A DNA stretch of 13,368 nt from the NCBI GenBank assembly GCA_035554595.1, contig DATMIH010000023.1, positions 1 through 13,368 on the forward strand, written 5' to 3'. Position 1 is the stretch's first letter. The number at the start of each line of letters is the position of its first letter. A model generated the notes under the pieces. That model searched no databases. It saw nothing but the letters and a program-made list of their open reading frames with translations, and was not told the origin of the DNA. This stretch comes from VRUE01 sp035554595. GTDB taxonomy: Bacteria; Actinomycetota; Thermoleophilia; Solirubrobacterales; 70-9. Positions 1 to 5,009 of the stretch are shown one piece after another. Made by a program: the position numbers and the translations under genes.

Positions 1-567
1 GAACTTGCGCCGGTGCGGCGGCCCGGCTTCCGCGGTCACCTCGTAGCTTACGACCGAGCGACGCCGCGCCAGTAACTCCTGCAGCGCCGACTTGAAGTCG
101 ATCCGCGTCTCGGCGGCGTGCTCGACCCGGGGCTCGAAGGCTTGGGCAACGGCGGCGGCGACCCGATCGAAGCCGAAGGCCAGAAAGCAGGCACCGATCA
201 GCGCCTCGGTCGCCTCCGGCAGCGGCCGCTCGCCGCTGAGCAGAACCTCGGCGGGGATCCCCACCGGCATGTCCTCGGGCTCGTTGGCGCGCAGCATCTC
301 GGGCACGCCGAGCTCGCGGCCGACCTCGGCGCAGGAGACGCCGCTGACCGCCTGGTTGTGGATCTTGGTCAGGCCACCGGCGTCGACCGTGGGGAATTGC
401 TCGACCAGGCCGCGGGCAACGGCCAGGGCCAGGACGCTGTCACCGAGGTAGGCGAAGCGCTCGTAGGAGTCGGTGCGGATCTCGGTCCATGAGGAGTGGG
501 TCAGCGCCTGGCAGCGCAAATCGTCCGGTAGTTCGGCGATTAGCTCGGCGAGAGTGGACTCGCTCAC
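1..567 (-). CDS. rnc: Ribonuclease III, 3' end outside window
   Basis: RNase III cleaves double-stranded RNA in rRNA precursors and structured mRNAs, acting as a homodimer in the cytoplasm. The 189 visible residues start at a GTG whose GTGA overlaps the stop of acpP by 4 nt, implying coupled translation. Family landmarks are ALTHSSW (21-27), the signature YERFAYLGD (35-43), TEALIGACF (120-128) and the beginning of the dsRNA-binding domain with DFKSALQELL (157-166) and YEVTAEAGPPH (175-185). By alignment to the E. coli signature NERLEFLGD, the metal-binding Glu36, Asp43 and Glu121 are kept, but the second signature glutamate (E41 in E. coli) is alanine (Ala39). The gene runs off the left edge in mid dsRNA-binding domain, so its C-terminus cannot be judged. 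It lies last in the visible DUF177-rpmF-plsX-acpP-rnc series, a usual position. Confidence 0.93.
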   Translation of the reverse strand, partial: MSESTLAELIAELPDDLRCQALTHSSWTEIRTDSYERFAYLGDSVLALAVARGLVEQFPTVDAGGLTKIHNQAVSGVSCAEVGRELGVPEMLRANEPEDMPVGIPAEVLLSGERPLPEATEALIGACFLAFGFDRVAAAVAQAFEPRVEHAAETRIDFKSALQELLARRRSVVSYEVTAEAGPPHRRKF

Positions 568-809
568 GCCGGCGCGTGCTCGAGCACGAAGTCGACGGCG
601 TCGCCGACGGTCGCGATCTTGGCCGCCTGCTCCTCGGAGACGGAGATCCCGTAAGTGTCCTCCAGCTCCATCACCAGCTCGTAGAGGTCGAGCGAGTCGG
701 CGTCGAGGTCCTCCTTGAAGCGGCTCGTCTCGCCGATCTTGCCGGCGTCGAGCTCGAGCTCCTCGGCGAGGTGGTTGCGGACCAGGGTGAGGACTTCCTC
801 GCGGCTCAT
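564..809 (-). CDS. acpP: Acyl carrier protein
   Basis: The 81-residue acidic protein carries growing fatty acyl chains on a 4'-phosphopantetheine arm in type II fatty acid synthesis. The attachment site is Ser39 in DADSLDLYELV (36-46), followed by the acidic helix II and ELEDTYGISVSEEQA, both typical of AcpP. Length fits the family (about 75-85 residues). The start is the ATG at 809; a purine-rich AGGA lies about 8-9 nt upstream, and the longer in-frame extension would run into plsX and lacks ACP character. It starts 13 nt after the plsX stop and overlaps the rnc start by 4 nt, so it is almost certainly co-transcribed with both. The plsX-acpP-rnc order is widespread in bacteria. Confidence 0.96.
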   Translation of the reverse strand: MSREEVLTLVRNHLAEELELDAGKIGETSRFKEDLDADSLDLYELVMELEDTYGISVSEEQAAKIATVGDAVDFVLEHAPA

Positions 810-822
810 CGTTGGTTTCCTA

Positions 823-1854
823 TCACGCCCCGTCGGCCTCGTCACGCTTGGCGAGCTCACCGCGACCGGCGCCTCCCTCGCGTAGCAGCGCTGCCGTGCG
901 GCCGACGGCGTCGACCTCGACGCAGCGGGCGGCGAGGCGAATCGCGTTGGCGATCCCATCGGGCCCGGCGCTGCCGTGGCCAACGACCGCGATCCCGCGC
1001 AGTCCGAGCAGAATCGCGCCGCCGGTGCTGTCGGGGTGCAGCTCGCGCCGCAGGCCGCCGAGGGCTGGGCGCATCAGCAGCCCACCGAGGGCGGCCAGCG
1101 GGTTGGAGCGGGCGGCCTCGCGGATCGCGCCGGTGACAGCCTTCGCCGTCCCCTCCATCAGCTTCAGCGAGACGTTGCCGGTGAAGCCATCGGTGACAAT
1201 CACGTCGGCCACATCGGCAGGCAGGTCGCGCCCCTCGACGTTGCCGACGAAATCGATTCCCGCGGCGGCCGAGAGCGCATCGTTCGCCGCCACCACCTCC
1301 TCGCGCCCCTTGCCCGCCTCCTCGCCGACCGAGAGCAGCCCGACCCGCGGCCGCTCGACCCCGAGCACTGCCGCGCTGAAAGCGGCCCCGAGAAAGGCGA
1401 ACTGAACAAGGTGCTGCGCCCGCACCTCGACATTGGCGCCGACATCGAGAAAGAGAACCGGCTTGCCCGGCACCGGCAGCTGCACCGCAAGAGCGGGCCG
1501 CTGCACGCCCTTGAGCCTGCGCAAGCCAAAGGTCGCCGCCGCCATCGTCGCCCCTGTCGACCCCGAGCTGACCATCGCGGCCGAGCGTCCCGCGGCAACG
1601 TCGGCAGCAGCAAGCACAACCGACGCCTCCTTCTTCGCCCGCACCGCCGTGACCGCGTCCTCGTCGTTGCCGATCCACTCGTGAGTCGGCACAACCTCGA
1701 TCCCGTTGACACCTTCGAGACCTAGCTCTTGCGGCGGCCAGAAGACCCGCAGACGAATGCCGTCAGCAGCAGCCTTACGCGCACCCTCCGCAAGCACCTC
1801 AAAGCCCTGCTCCGCCCCGAACCCGTCGAGAGCGACCGTGGTGCCCTCAGGCAT
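823..1854 (-). CDS. plsX: Phosphate acyltransferase PlsX
   Basis: PlsX converts acyl-ACP and phosphate to acyl-phosphate, the acyl donor for PlsY in the first step of phosphatidic acid synthesis; it is a peripheral membrane enzyme. The 343 residues match family length. Recognisable segments are SSGSTGATMAA (96-106), LDVGANVE (136-143) with HLVQFA, VGLLSVGEEAGKG (171-183), VGNVEGRD (203-210), VIVTDGFTGNVSLK (218-231) and the glycine-rich STGGAILLG (276-284). The N-terminal motif, normally close to DAMGGD, reads LDGFGAEQG (9-17), so it is divergent there. The ATG lies 2 nt after the rpmF stop with no clear Shine-Dalgarno, consistent with translational coupling. It precedes acpP, its substrate carrier. 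Confidence 0.95.
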   Translation of the reverse strand: MPEGTTVALDGFGAEQGFEVLAEGARKAAADGIRLRVFWPPQELGLEGVNGIEVVPTHEWIGNDEDAVTAVRAKKEASVVLAAADVAAGRSAAMVSSGSTGATMAAATFGLRRLKGVQRPALAVQLPVPGKPVLFLDVGANVEVRAQHLVQFAFLGAAFSAAVLGVERPRVGLLSVGEEAGKGREEVVAANDALSAAAGIDFVGNVEGRDLPADVADVIVTDGFTGNVSLKLMEGTAKAVTGAIREAARSNPLAALGGLLMRPALGGLRRELHPDSTGGAILLGLRGIAVVGHGSAGPDGIANAIRLAARCVEVDAVGRTAALLREGGAGRGELAKRDEADGA

Positions 1855-1856
1855 CG

Positions 1857-2072
1857 CTACTCAGCAGCGTCAGGCGAGGGCGCAGTCGGCTCGGCAACCG
1901 TGTGTTTGATCACCTCGCGCCCGGCGTAGGTCCCACAAGTGGGACACACCCGATGCGGCAGACGCGGGCTATGGCAACGCGGGCAACGATTGAGTCTTGC
2001 CTTGCCAGCCTTATGGTTGGCCCGCCGCTTATCGCGCCGAGCACTGGAAGTTCTCTTCTTCGGGACAGCCAT
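1857..2072 (-). CDS. rpmF: 50S ribosomal protein L32, zinc-binding form
   Basis: L32 is a small protein of the large ribosomal subunit. The 71 residues begin with MAVPKKRTSSARRDKRRA, the conserved basic N-terminus, followed by a zinc ribbon with Cys30, Cys33, Cys43 and Cys46 (CPRC and CPTC around LPHRV), so this is the four-cysteine, zinc-dependent type. The tail (about residue 58 onward) is acidic and Pro/Ala-rich. The start at 2072 is fixed by the family N-terminus; the open frame upstream only reads through a palindromic repeat. No Shine-Dalgarno is visible, but a TACCAT box sits 10 nt before the ATG, as before rpmB. A 116-nt gap with a hairpin element separates it from DUF177 upstream; plsX follows after 2 nt. 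Confidence 0.95.
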   Translation of the reverse strand: MAVPKKRTSSARRDKRRANHKAGKARLNRCPRCHSPRLPHRVCPTCGTYAGREVIKHTVAEPTAPSPDAAE

Positions 2073-2082
2073 AGGTCGCGGG

Positions 2083-2088
2083 ATGGTA
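2083..2088 (-). promoter_or_regulatory. Candidate -10 box (TACCAT) of rpmF
   Basis: On the minus strand TACCATCCC ends in a TACCAT hexamer exactly 10 nt before the rpmF ATG. A -10 box at this spacing would start transcription a few bases before the start codon, giving a near-leaderless mRNA, which suits the missing Shine-Dalgarno. No convincing -35 is seen; the -35 region would fall in the palindrome at 2100-2175. The same box at the same distance precedes rpmB. Assignment is inference. Confidence 0.4.
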
Positions 2089-2099
2089 GCGGGTCGAGG

Positions 2100-2175
2100 G
2101 AGGGCCGGGGTGCCCCTCCCAAAACACTCAAGCGAGGCTCCTGCCGAGCGTTTTGGGAGGGGCACCCCGGCCCTC
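2100..2175. repeat. Family 1 palindromic element, copy A
   Basis: A 26-bp perfect inverted repeat (2100-2125 and 2150-2175) encloses a 24-nt centre (2126-2149). The inner 10 bp of each arm (CTCCCAAAAC / GTTTTGGGAG) and the whole centre recur identically in copy B at 3284-3361. The outer 16 bp of each arm (starting GAGGGCCGGGG) are not shared with copy B but are still perfectly complementary to each other. It lies in the rpmF-DUF177 gap. As RNA it would form a very stable hairpin and could end or attenuate DUF177 transcription; no T-run follows on either strand. Confidence 0.9.
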
Positions 2176-2188
2176 GTCCCACCCTCAA

Positions 2189-2707
2189 CTACTCCAGCTT
2201 CAACTCCTTCCGCTTCGCCCACCGAGGCTCGACAGAACTCTCGTGTTCGTGATCCGCGGGATCGGCGTCATTGAGCGACTCCCCGCAAGCCGGGCAGAGC
2301 CCGGCGCAATCGGAACGACAGAGGAACTGAGTGGGGATCGCCAGCACGGCCGCGTCGTGGGCCCAGCGGCCGAGGTCGAGCTCGTCGTCGACCACATAAG
2401 GGCTGAGCAACTCCTCGTCCTCGGTGTTGTCCTGGGCCACCTCACGGGCGTCGACCTCGGCCTCGAGAGCTGCGTCCTCGAGGCAGCGCATGCAGGGCCC
2501 CTCGATCCGCACCGGGAAGCGCATGCGGAAGGCGTAGCCGCCGCTGGGCCGCGAGACGTCGAGGCGGACCGGGACAGAGTCGGGCGAGACGTAGGCCTGG
2601 CCGGCCAGCTCCAACGGCTCGAGGTCGACCGCGAGGTCGAGCCGGCGCCCTTCTCCATGCGACAGCGAAAGCCGTGCGAGGTCGATGATCGTCGATGCGT
2701 GCGCCAT
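2189..2707 (-). CDS. DUF177 (YceD-like) protein with cysteine cluster
   Basis: A 172-residue member of the DUF177/YceD family, which is nearly always encoded just upstream of rpmF and has been linked in plants and bacteria to 23S rRNA accumulation; the biochemical role is not settled. Visible features are a beta-rich N-terminal half, a CMRC pair at Cys72/Cys75 after the family hallmark segment, an acidic middle (about 94-112) and a second cluster at Cys130, Cys134, Cys138 and Cys141 (ending CPACG) that probably binds zinc or structures the fold. The C-terminus, WAKRKELKLE, is family-like. The ATG at 2707 is well supported by GGAGG about 9 nt upstream. It is divergent from the methyltransferase and leads the rpmF-plsX-acpP-rnc series. 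Confidence 0.9.
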   Translation of the reverse strand: MAHASTIIDLARLSLSHGEGRRLDLAVDLEPLELAGQAYVSPDSVPVRLDVSRPSGGYAFRMRFPVRIEGPCMRCLEDAALEAEVDAREVAQDNTEDEELLSPYVVDDELDLGRWAHDAAVLAIPTQFLCRSDCAGLCPACGESLNDADPADHEHESSVEPRWAKRKELKLE

Positions 2708-2710
2708 TGA

Positions 2711-2741
2711 TTGCTCCCTCCGCTTCGGCCGGCCGTACGAT
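2711..2741 (+). promoter_or_regulatory. Weak candidate promoter for the methyltransferase gene
   Basis: The 58-nt gap between the divergent DUF177 and methyltransferase starts must hold both promoters. On the plus strand TTGCTC (2711-2716) and TACGAT (2736-2741) are 19 nt apart, longer than ideal, and would start transcription near 2748, about 18 nt before the ATG. No equally good pair was found on the minus strand. Confidence 0.25.
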
Positions 2742-2765
2742 GAGCCCTCCCAACGAGATTACGGA

Positions 2766-3260
2766 ATGGGTCAATTGGACTGGACACCCGAGGTCTACCT
2801 GGAGCGGATCCGTACGCAGATCCCCCGCTATGACGAGCTGCAAGAGCAGGCGATCGCCGCGATCCCCTTCCCGCCCGAGCGCGTGCTCGAGCTCGGCATG
2901 GGCACCGGCGAGACCACCCGCCGCCTGATCGAGGCCCACCCCGACGCCTGGGTAGTAGGCCTCGACTCCAGCCCCGACATGGTCTTCCGCGCCCGCCAGT
3001 CCTACGACGACGTCCAACTCGCCCGCATGGAGGACCCCCTCCCCGACGGCCCCTGGGATCTGGTCATCTCAGTCCTCGCCACCGCCGAACTGAACGACGA
3101 CCAGCTAGAAGCCCTCTGCCGCCGAGTCGGAGAGCAATCCCGCTCCTTCGTAATCGCAGATGCCTTCGCTTCGGAGCAGCTCGAGAAACTCATCGAGTGG
3201 ACCGGCGGCCAGATCACCTGGCAGGCCGACGACCTTGCCGTGCTGACAGCCACCTACTGA
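2766..3260 (+). CDS. Small class I SAM-dependent methyltransferase
   Basis: A 164-residue protein with a Rossmann-type methyltransferase core. Motif I is VLELGMGTGETT (40-51), the acidic residue ending strand 2 lies in VVGLDSSPDM (63-72), and the post-motif strand PWDLVISVLATAEL (96-109) occupies the motif IV position. The substrate cannot be told; the protein is short for the class, with no obvious substrate-recognition insert. I chose the ATG at 2766 because the longer frame back to 2685 overlaps the DUF177 start and adds sequence with no family likeness. It is the only plus-strand gene in the left 8.7 kb, standing between the SepIVA-like gene (convergent) and DUF177 (divergent), so it is transcribed alone. 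A trans-aconitate or cyclopropane-type methyltransferase relative cannot be excluded. Confidence 0.8.
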   Translation: MGQLDWTPEVYLERIRTQIPRYDELQEQAIAAIPFPPERVLELGMGTGETTRRLIEAHPDAWVVGLDSSPDMVFRARQSYDDVQLARMEDPLPDGPWDLVISVLATAELNDDQLEALCRRVGEQSRSFVIADAFASEQLEKLIEWTGGQITWQADDLAVLTATY

Positions 3261-3283
3261 TCGGCCGAGAAGCTTTCGTGTGA

Positions 3284-3361
3284 GAGGGAGGGCAAGGCCT
3301 CTCCCAAAACACTCAAGCGAGGCTCCTGCCGAGCGTTTTGGGAGAGGCCTTGCCCTCCCTC
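3284..3361. repeat. Family 1 palindromic element, copy B
   Basis: A 27-bp perfect inverted repeat (3284-3310 and 3335-3361) around a 24-nt centre (3311-3334) identical to that of copy A and in the same orientation. The inner 10 bp of the arms are also identical; the outer 17 bp (starting GAGGGAGGGC) differ from copy A but pair perfectly. It sits between the convergent ends of the methyltransferase (3260) and the SepIVA-like gene (3367), where a bidirectional terminator would be expected, though there is no T-run. Confidence 0.9.
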
Positions 3362-3366
3362 CCGCT

Positions 3367-3855
3367 CTACTGCTCCTGCTCGTCCAGATCAGGTACGGGC
3401 TGCTGCTCTTCGTCCCGACCCGCCAAACGATCCCGCCCCCGCTGCACCGCAGCAAGGAACTTCTGAAGATTGACCTCAAGCGTGTTGAGAATCTCGTCCG
3501 CGTAGTCCTCGGCGCCCAGACGAATCTCCCGCTCGCGCGCCCGCGCGTCCTCGACGATCTCGTCGGCGGCCCGCTCGGCCTGCTTGGTGACCTCCTCGTC
3601 GGAGATCAGGCGGGCCTGCTGCTCGCGCGCCTCGCGCACGATCCGCTCGGCCTCGCGCTTGGCCTCGGCCAGCATCTCCTGGCGCTCCTTGACGATCCAG
3701 CGCGCCTGCTTGATCTCCTCGGGGATCGTCGCCCGCATCTGATCGAGCAGGTCGTAGATCTCCTCGCGATCGACACGAACCTGGTCGGTGAGCGGCACCG
3801 GCCGGGCGTTGTGCACAACATCGTCGAGCTTGTCTATTAGAACGAGAACGTCCAT
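3367..3855 (-). CDS. DivIVA-domain-like coiled-coil protein (SepIVA-like)
   Basis: A 162-residue, highly charged protein. The N-terminus VLVLIDKLDDVVHNARPVPL (3-22) and the following segment to about residue 57 (YDLLDQMRATIPEEIKQAR) are characteristic of a conserved actinobacterial family encoded between coaD and DUF177/rnc; mycobacterial SepIVA (Rv2927c), a septation and cell-envelope regulator, lies in the same neighbourhood. Residues about 55-115 form a heptad-like Ala/Glu/Arg coiled coil resembling ATP synthase subunit b. It lacks the longer repeated coiled coil of SepIVA. A second helical stretch (about 116-142) and an acidic tail rich in Gln and Glu end the protein. No signal peptide or membrane segment is seen. 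The ATG at 3855 has no Shine-Dalgarno. The cellular role is inferred from family and context. Confidence 0.75.
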   Translation of the reverse strand: MDVLVLIDKLDDVVHNARPVPLTDQVRVDREEIYDLLDQMRATIPEEIKQARWIVKERQEMLAEAKREAERIVREAREQQARLISDEEVTKQAERAADEIVEDARAREREIRLGAEDYADEILNTLEVNLQKFLAAVQRGRDRLAGRDEEQQPVPDLDEQEQ

Positions 3856-3896
3856 CAGGAGGTCGTAAGCCTACGTGTCAGCGGCATCTTCGGTGA

Positions 3897-3959
3897 AGAA
3901 GCGGTCATTTCCTCGGCTTTTTGCAAGCTCTCTCCCACACCGCTTCTACTGAAAAAGCC
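3897..3959. repeat. Interleaved inverted repeats upstream of the SepIVA-like gene
   Basis: Two short perfect inverted repeats alternate in the 103-nt gap: AGAAGCGGT (3897-3905) with ACCGCTTCT (3939-3947), and GGCTTTTT (3915-3922) with AAAAAGCC (3952-3959, touching the coaD stop). Because each loop contains one arm of the other, they can form either of two hairpins or an H-type pseudoknot in the transcript between coaD and the downstream gene. The stems are only 9 and 8 bp, so chance is possible. Confidence 0.5.
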
Positions 3960-4462
3960 TACCTGTCGCCCAGGCGCTGCGTCATCGCGGCCGAAACAGG
4001 ACCGGGAACCAGGTCGGAGACGTCGCCGCCGAAGGTCGCCATTTCCTTCACTCCGGTCGAGGAAAGGAAGCTGTACTGCGGCGAGGCGATCATGTAGATG
4101 CTCTCGATCCCCGGGTCGAGCTTGCGGTTGAGCTGAGCCATCTCGAACTCGTACTCGAAGTCGGAGATCGCCCGCAGGCCCTTGACGATCGCCCGCGCGC
4201 CCGATTCCCGGGCGAACTCGACCAGGAGGTTGGAGAAGATCTGCGCCTCGACGTTGCCGAGGTCGGCGGTCGCTTCTTCGATCAGCTCCTTGCGCTCCTC
4301 GGCCGTGAAGAGCGTCTTGTCCTTGCGCATCGGGTTGTTGACGATGCCGACGACGACGCGCTCGAAGACCGCGGAGGTGCGGGTGATGATGTCGATGTGC
4401 CCGTTGGTGACCGGGTCATAGCTGCCGGGACAGACAACGGTGCCGTCGCGCTGCTCGGTCAT
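3959..4462 (-). CDS. coaD: Pantetheine-phosphate adenylyltransferase
   Basis: CoaD transfers AMP from ATP to 4'-phosphopantetheine, giving dephospho-CoA, the penultimate step of CoA synthesis. The 167 residues match the family length of about 160. The nucleotidyltransferase motif is PGSYDPVTNGH (12-22) with the TNGH signature, the substrate-binding stretch is GLRAISDFEYEFEMAQLNRK (95-114), and the C-terminal ATP-binding motif is SFLSSTGVKE (131-140). The ATG shares one base with the rsmD stop (TGATG), a strong sign of coupled translation. The rsmD-coaD order is conserved in many bacteria. CoA supplies the prosthetic group for the AcpP encoded nearby. Confidence 0.96.
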   Translation of the reverse strand: MTEQRDGTVVCPGSYDPVTNGHIDIITRTSAVFERVVVGIVNNPMRKDKTLFTAEERKELIEEATADLGNVEAQIFSNLLVEFARESGARAIVKGLRAISDFEYEFEMAQLNRKLDPGIESIYMIASPQYSFLSSTGVKEMATFGGDVSDLVPGPVSAAMTQRLGDR

Positions 4463-5007
4463 CAGGCCGCGCTCCCGTAGATCGAGACGTCGGCGGCGCC
4501 GTAGCGACGCTGGCGCAGGCGCGGCAGCGAGTCGATGCGCAGCGGTCGGCGCGCGCCGCTCTCCACTATCGCCCGGCCGCCCTCACTGAGAAGGCCTGGC
4601 AGCTGGCTATCGAGTTCCTGCCCCACGCGGTCGGCGAGTCTATAAGGGGCGTCGACGAAGACGAGATCGAACACGGGCTTCTCCTCCCCGCTCTCGCGGT
4701 TCTCCAACCAGCGCGAGACGTCGGCGCGGATGAGCTCGACCCGCTCGGCGAGGCCGAGCCGCTCGATATTGCCGACAGCGGCGCGGGTGTCGCGGTCGAC
4801 GAGCGTCGCTTGGGCGGCGCCGCGGGAGAGCGCCTCGATCGCCAGGGCGCCGGTGCCGCAGTAGAGATCGAGCACGCGGGCGCCGATGACGCGCTCGCCG
4901 AGCACGGAGAAGATCGCCTCGCGGGCACGGTCGGAGGTCGGCCTCACCTTCCAGCCGCGCGGCGCGACCAGTTGCTGACCGCCGAACTCTCCCGCAATGA
5001 CCCTCAT
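4462..5007 (-). CDS. rsmD: 16S rRNA guanine-966 N2-methyltransferase RsmD
   Basis: RsmD methylates N2 of G966 in 16S rRNA during 30S assembly. The 181 residues start MRVIAGEFGG, continue with the hallmark RPTSDRAREAIFSVLG (22-37) and contain the SAM-binding motif I VLDLYCGTGALAIEALSRGA (45-64) and motif II TLVDRD. The catalytic motif IV, usually DPPF or DPPY, reads DAPY (119-122), so the first proline is replaced while the Asp and second Pro remain. The ATG lies 2 nt after the recG stop (TGA GC ATG) and the stop overlaps the coaD start by one base, so it is translated within a tight recG-rsmD-coaD unit. Confidence 0.94.
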   Translation of the reverse strand: MRVIAGEFGGQQLVAPRGWKVRPTSDRAREAIFSVLGERVIGARVLDLYCGTGALAIEALSRGAAQATLVDRDTRAAVGNIERLGLAERVELIRADVSRWLENRESGEEKPVFDLVFVDAPYRLADRVGQELDSQLPGLLSEGGRAIVESGARRPLRIDSLPRLRQRRYGAADVSIYGSAA

Positions 5008-5009
5008 GC

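Noticed and set aside
2153..2710. Plus-strand 185-residue ORF across DUF177 and repeat copy A
   Set aside because: It is antisense to a clear DUF177 gene with known cysteine motifs and starts inside the palindromic repeat; no family likeness.
2100..3361. Simple intrinsic terminators
   Set aside because: No T-run follows either copy, and the identical core with variable paired arms is not explained by termination alone. A terminator role may still be secondary.
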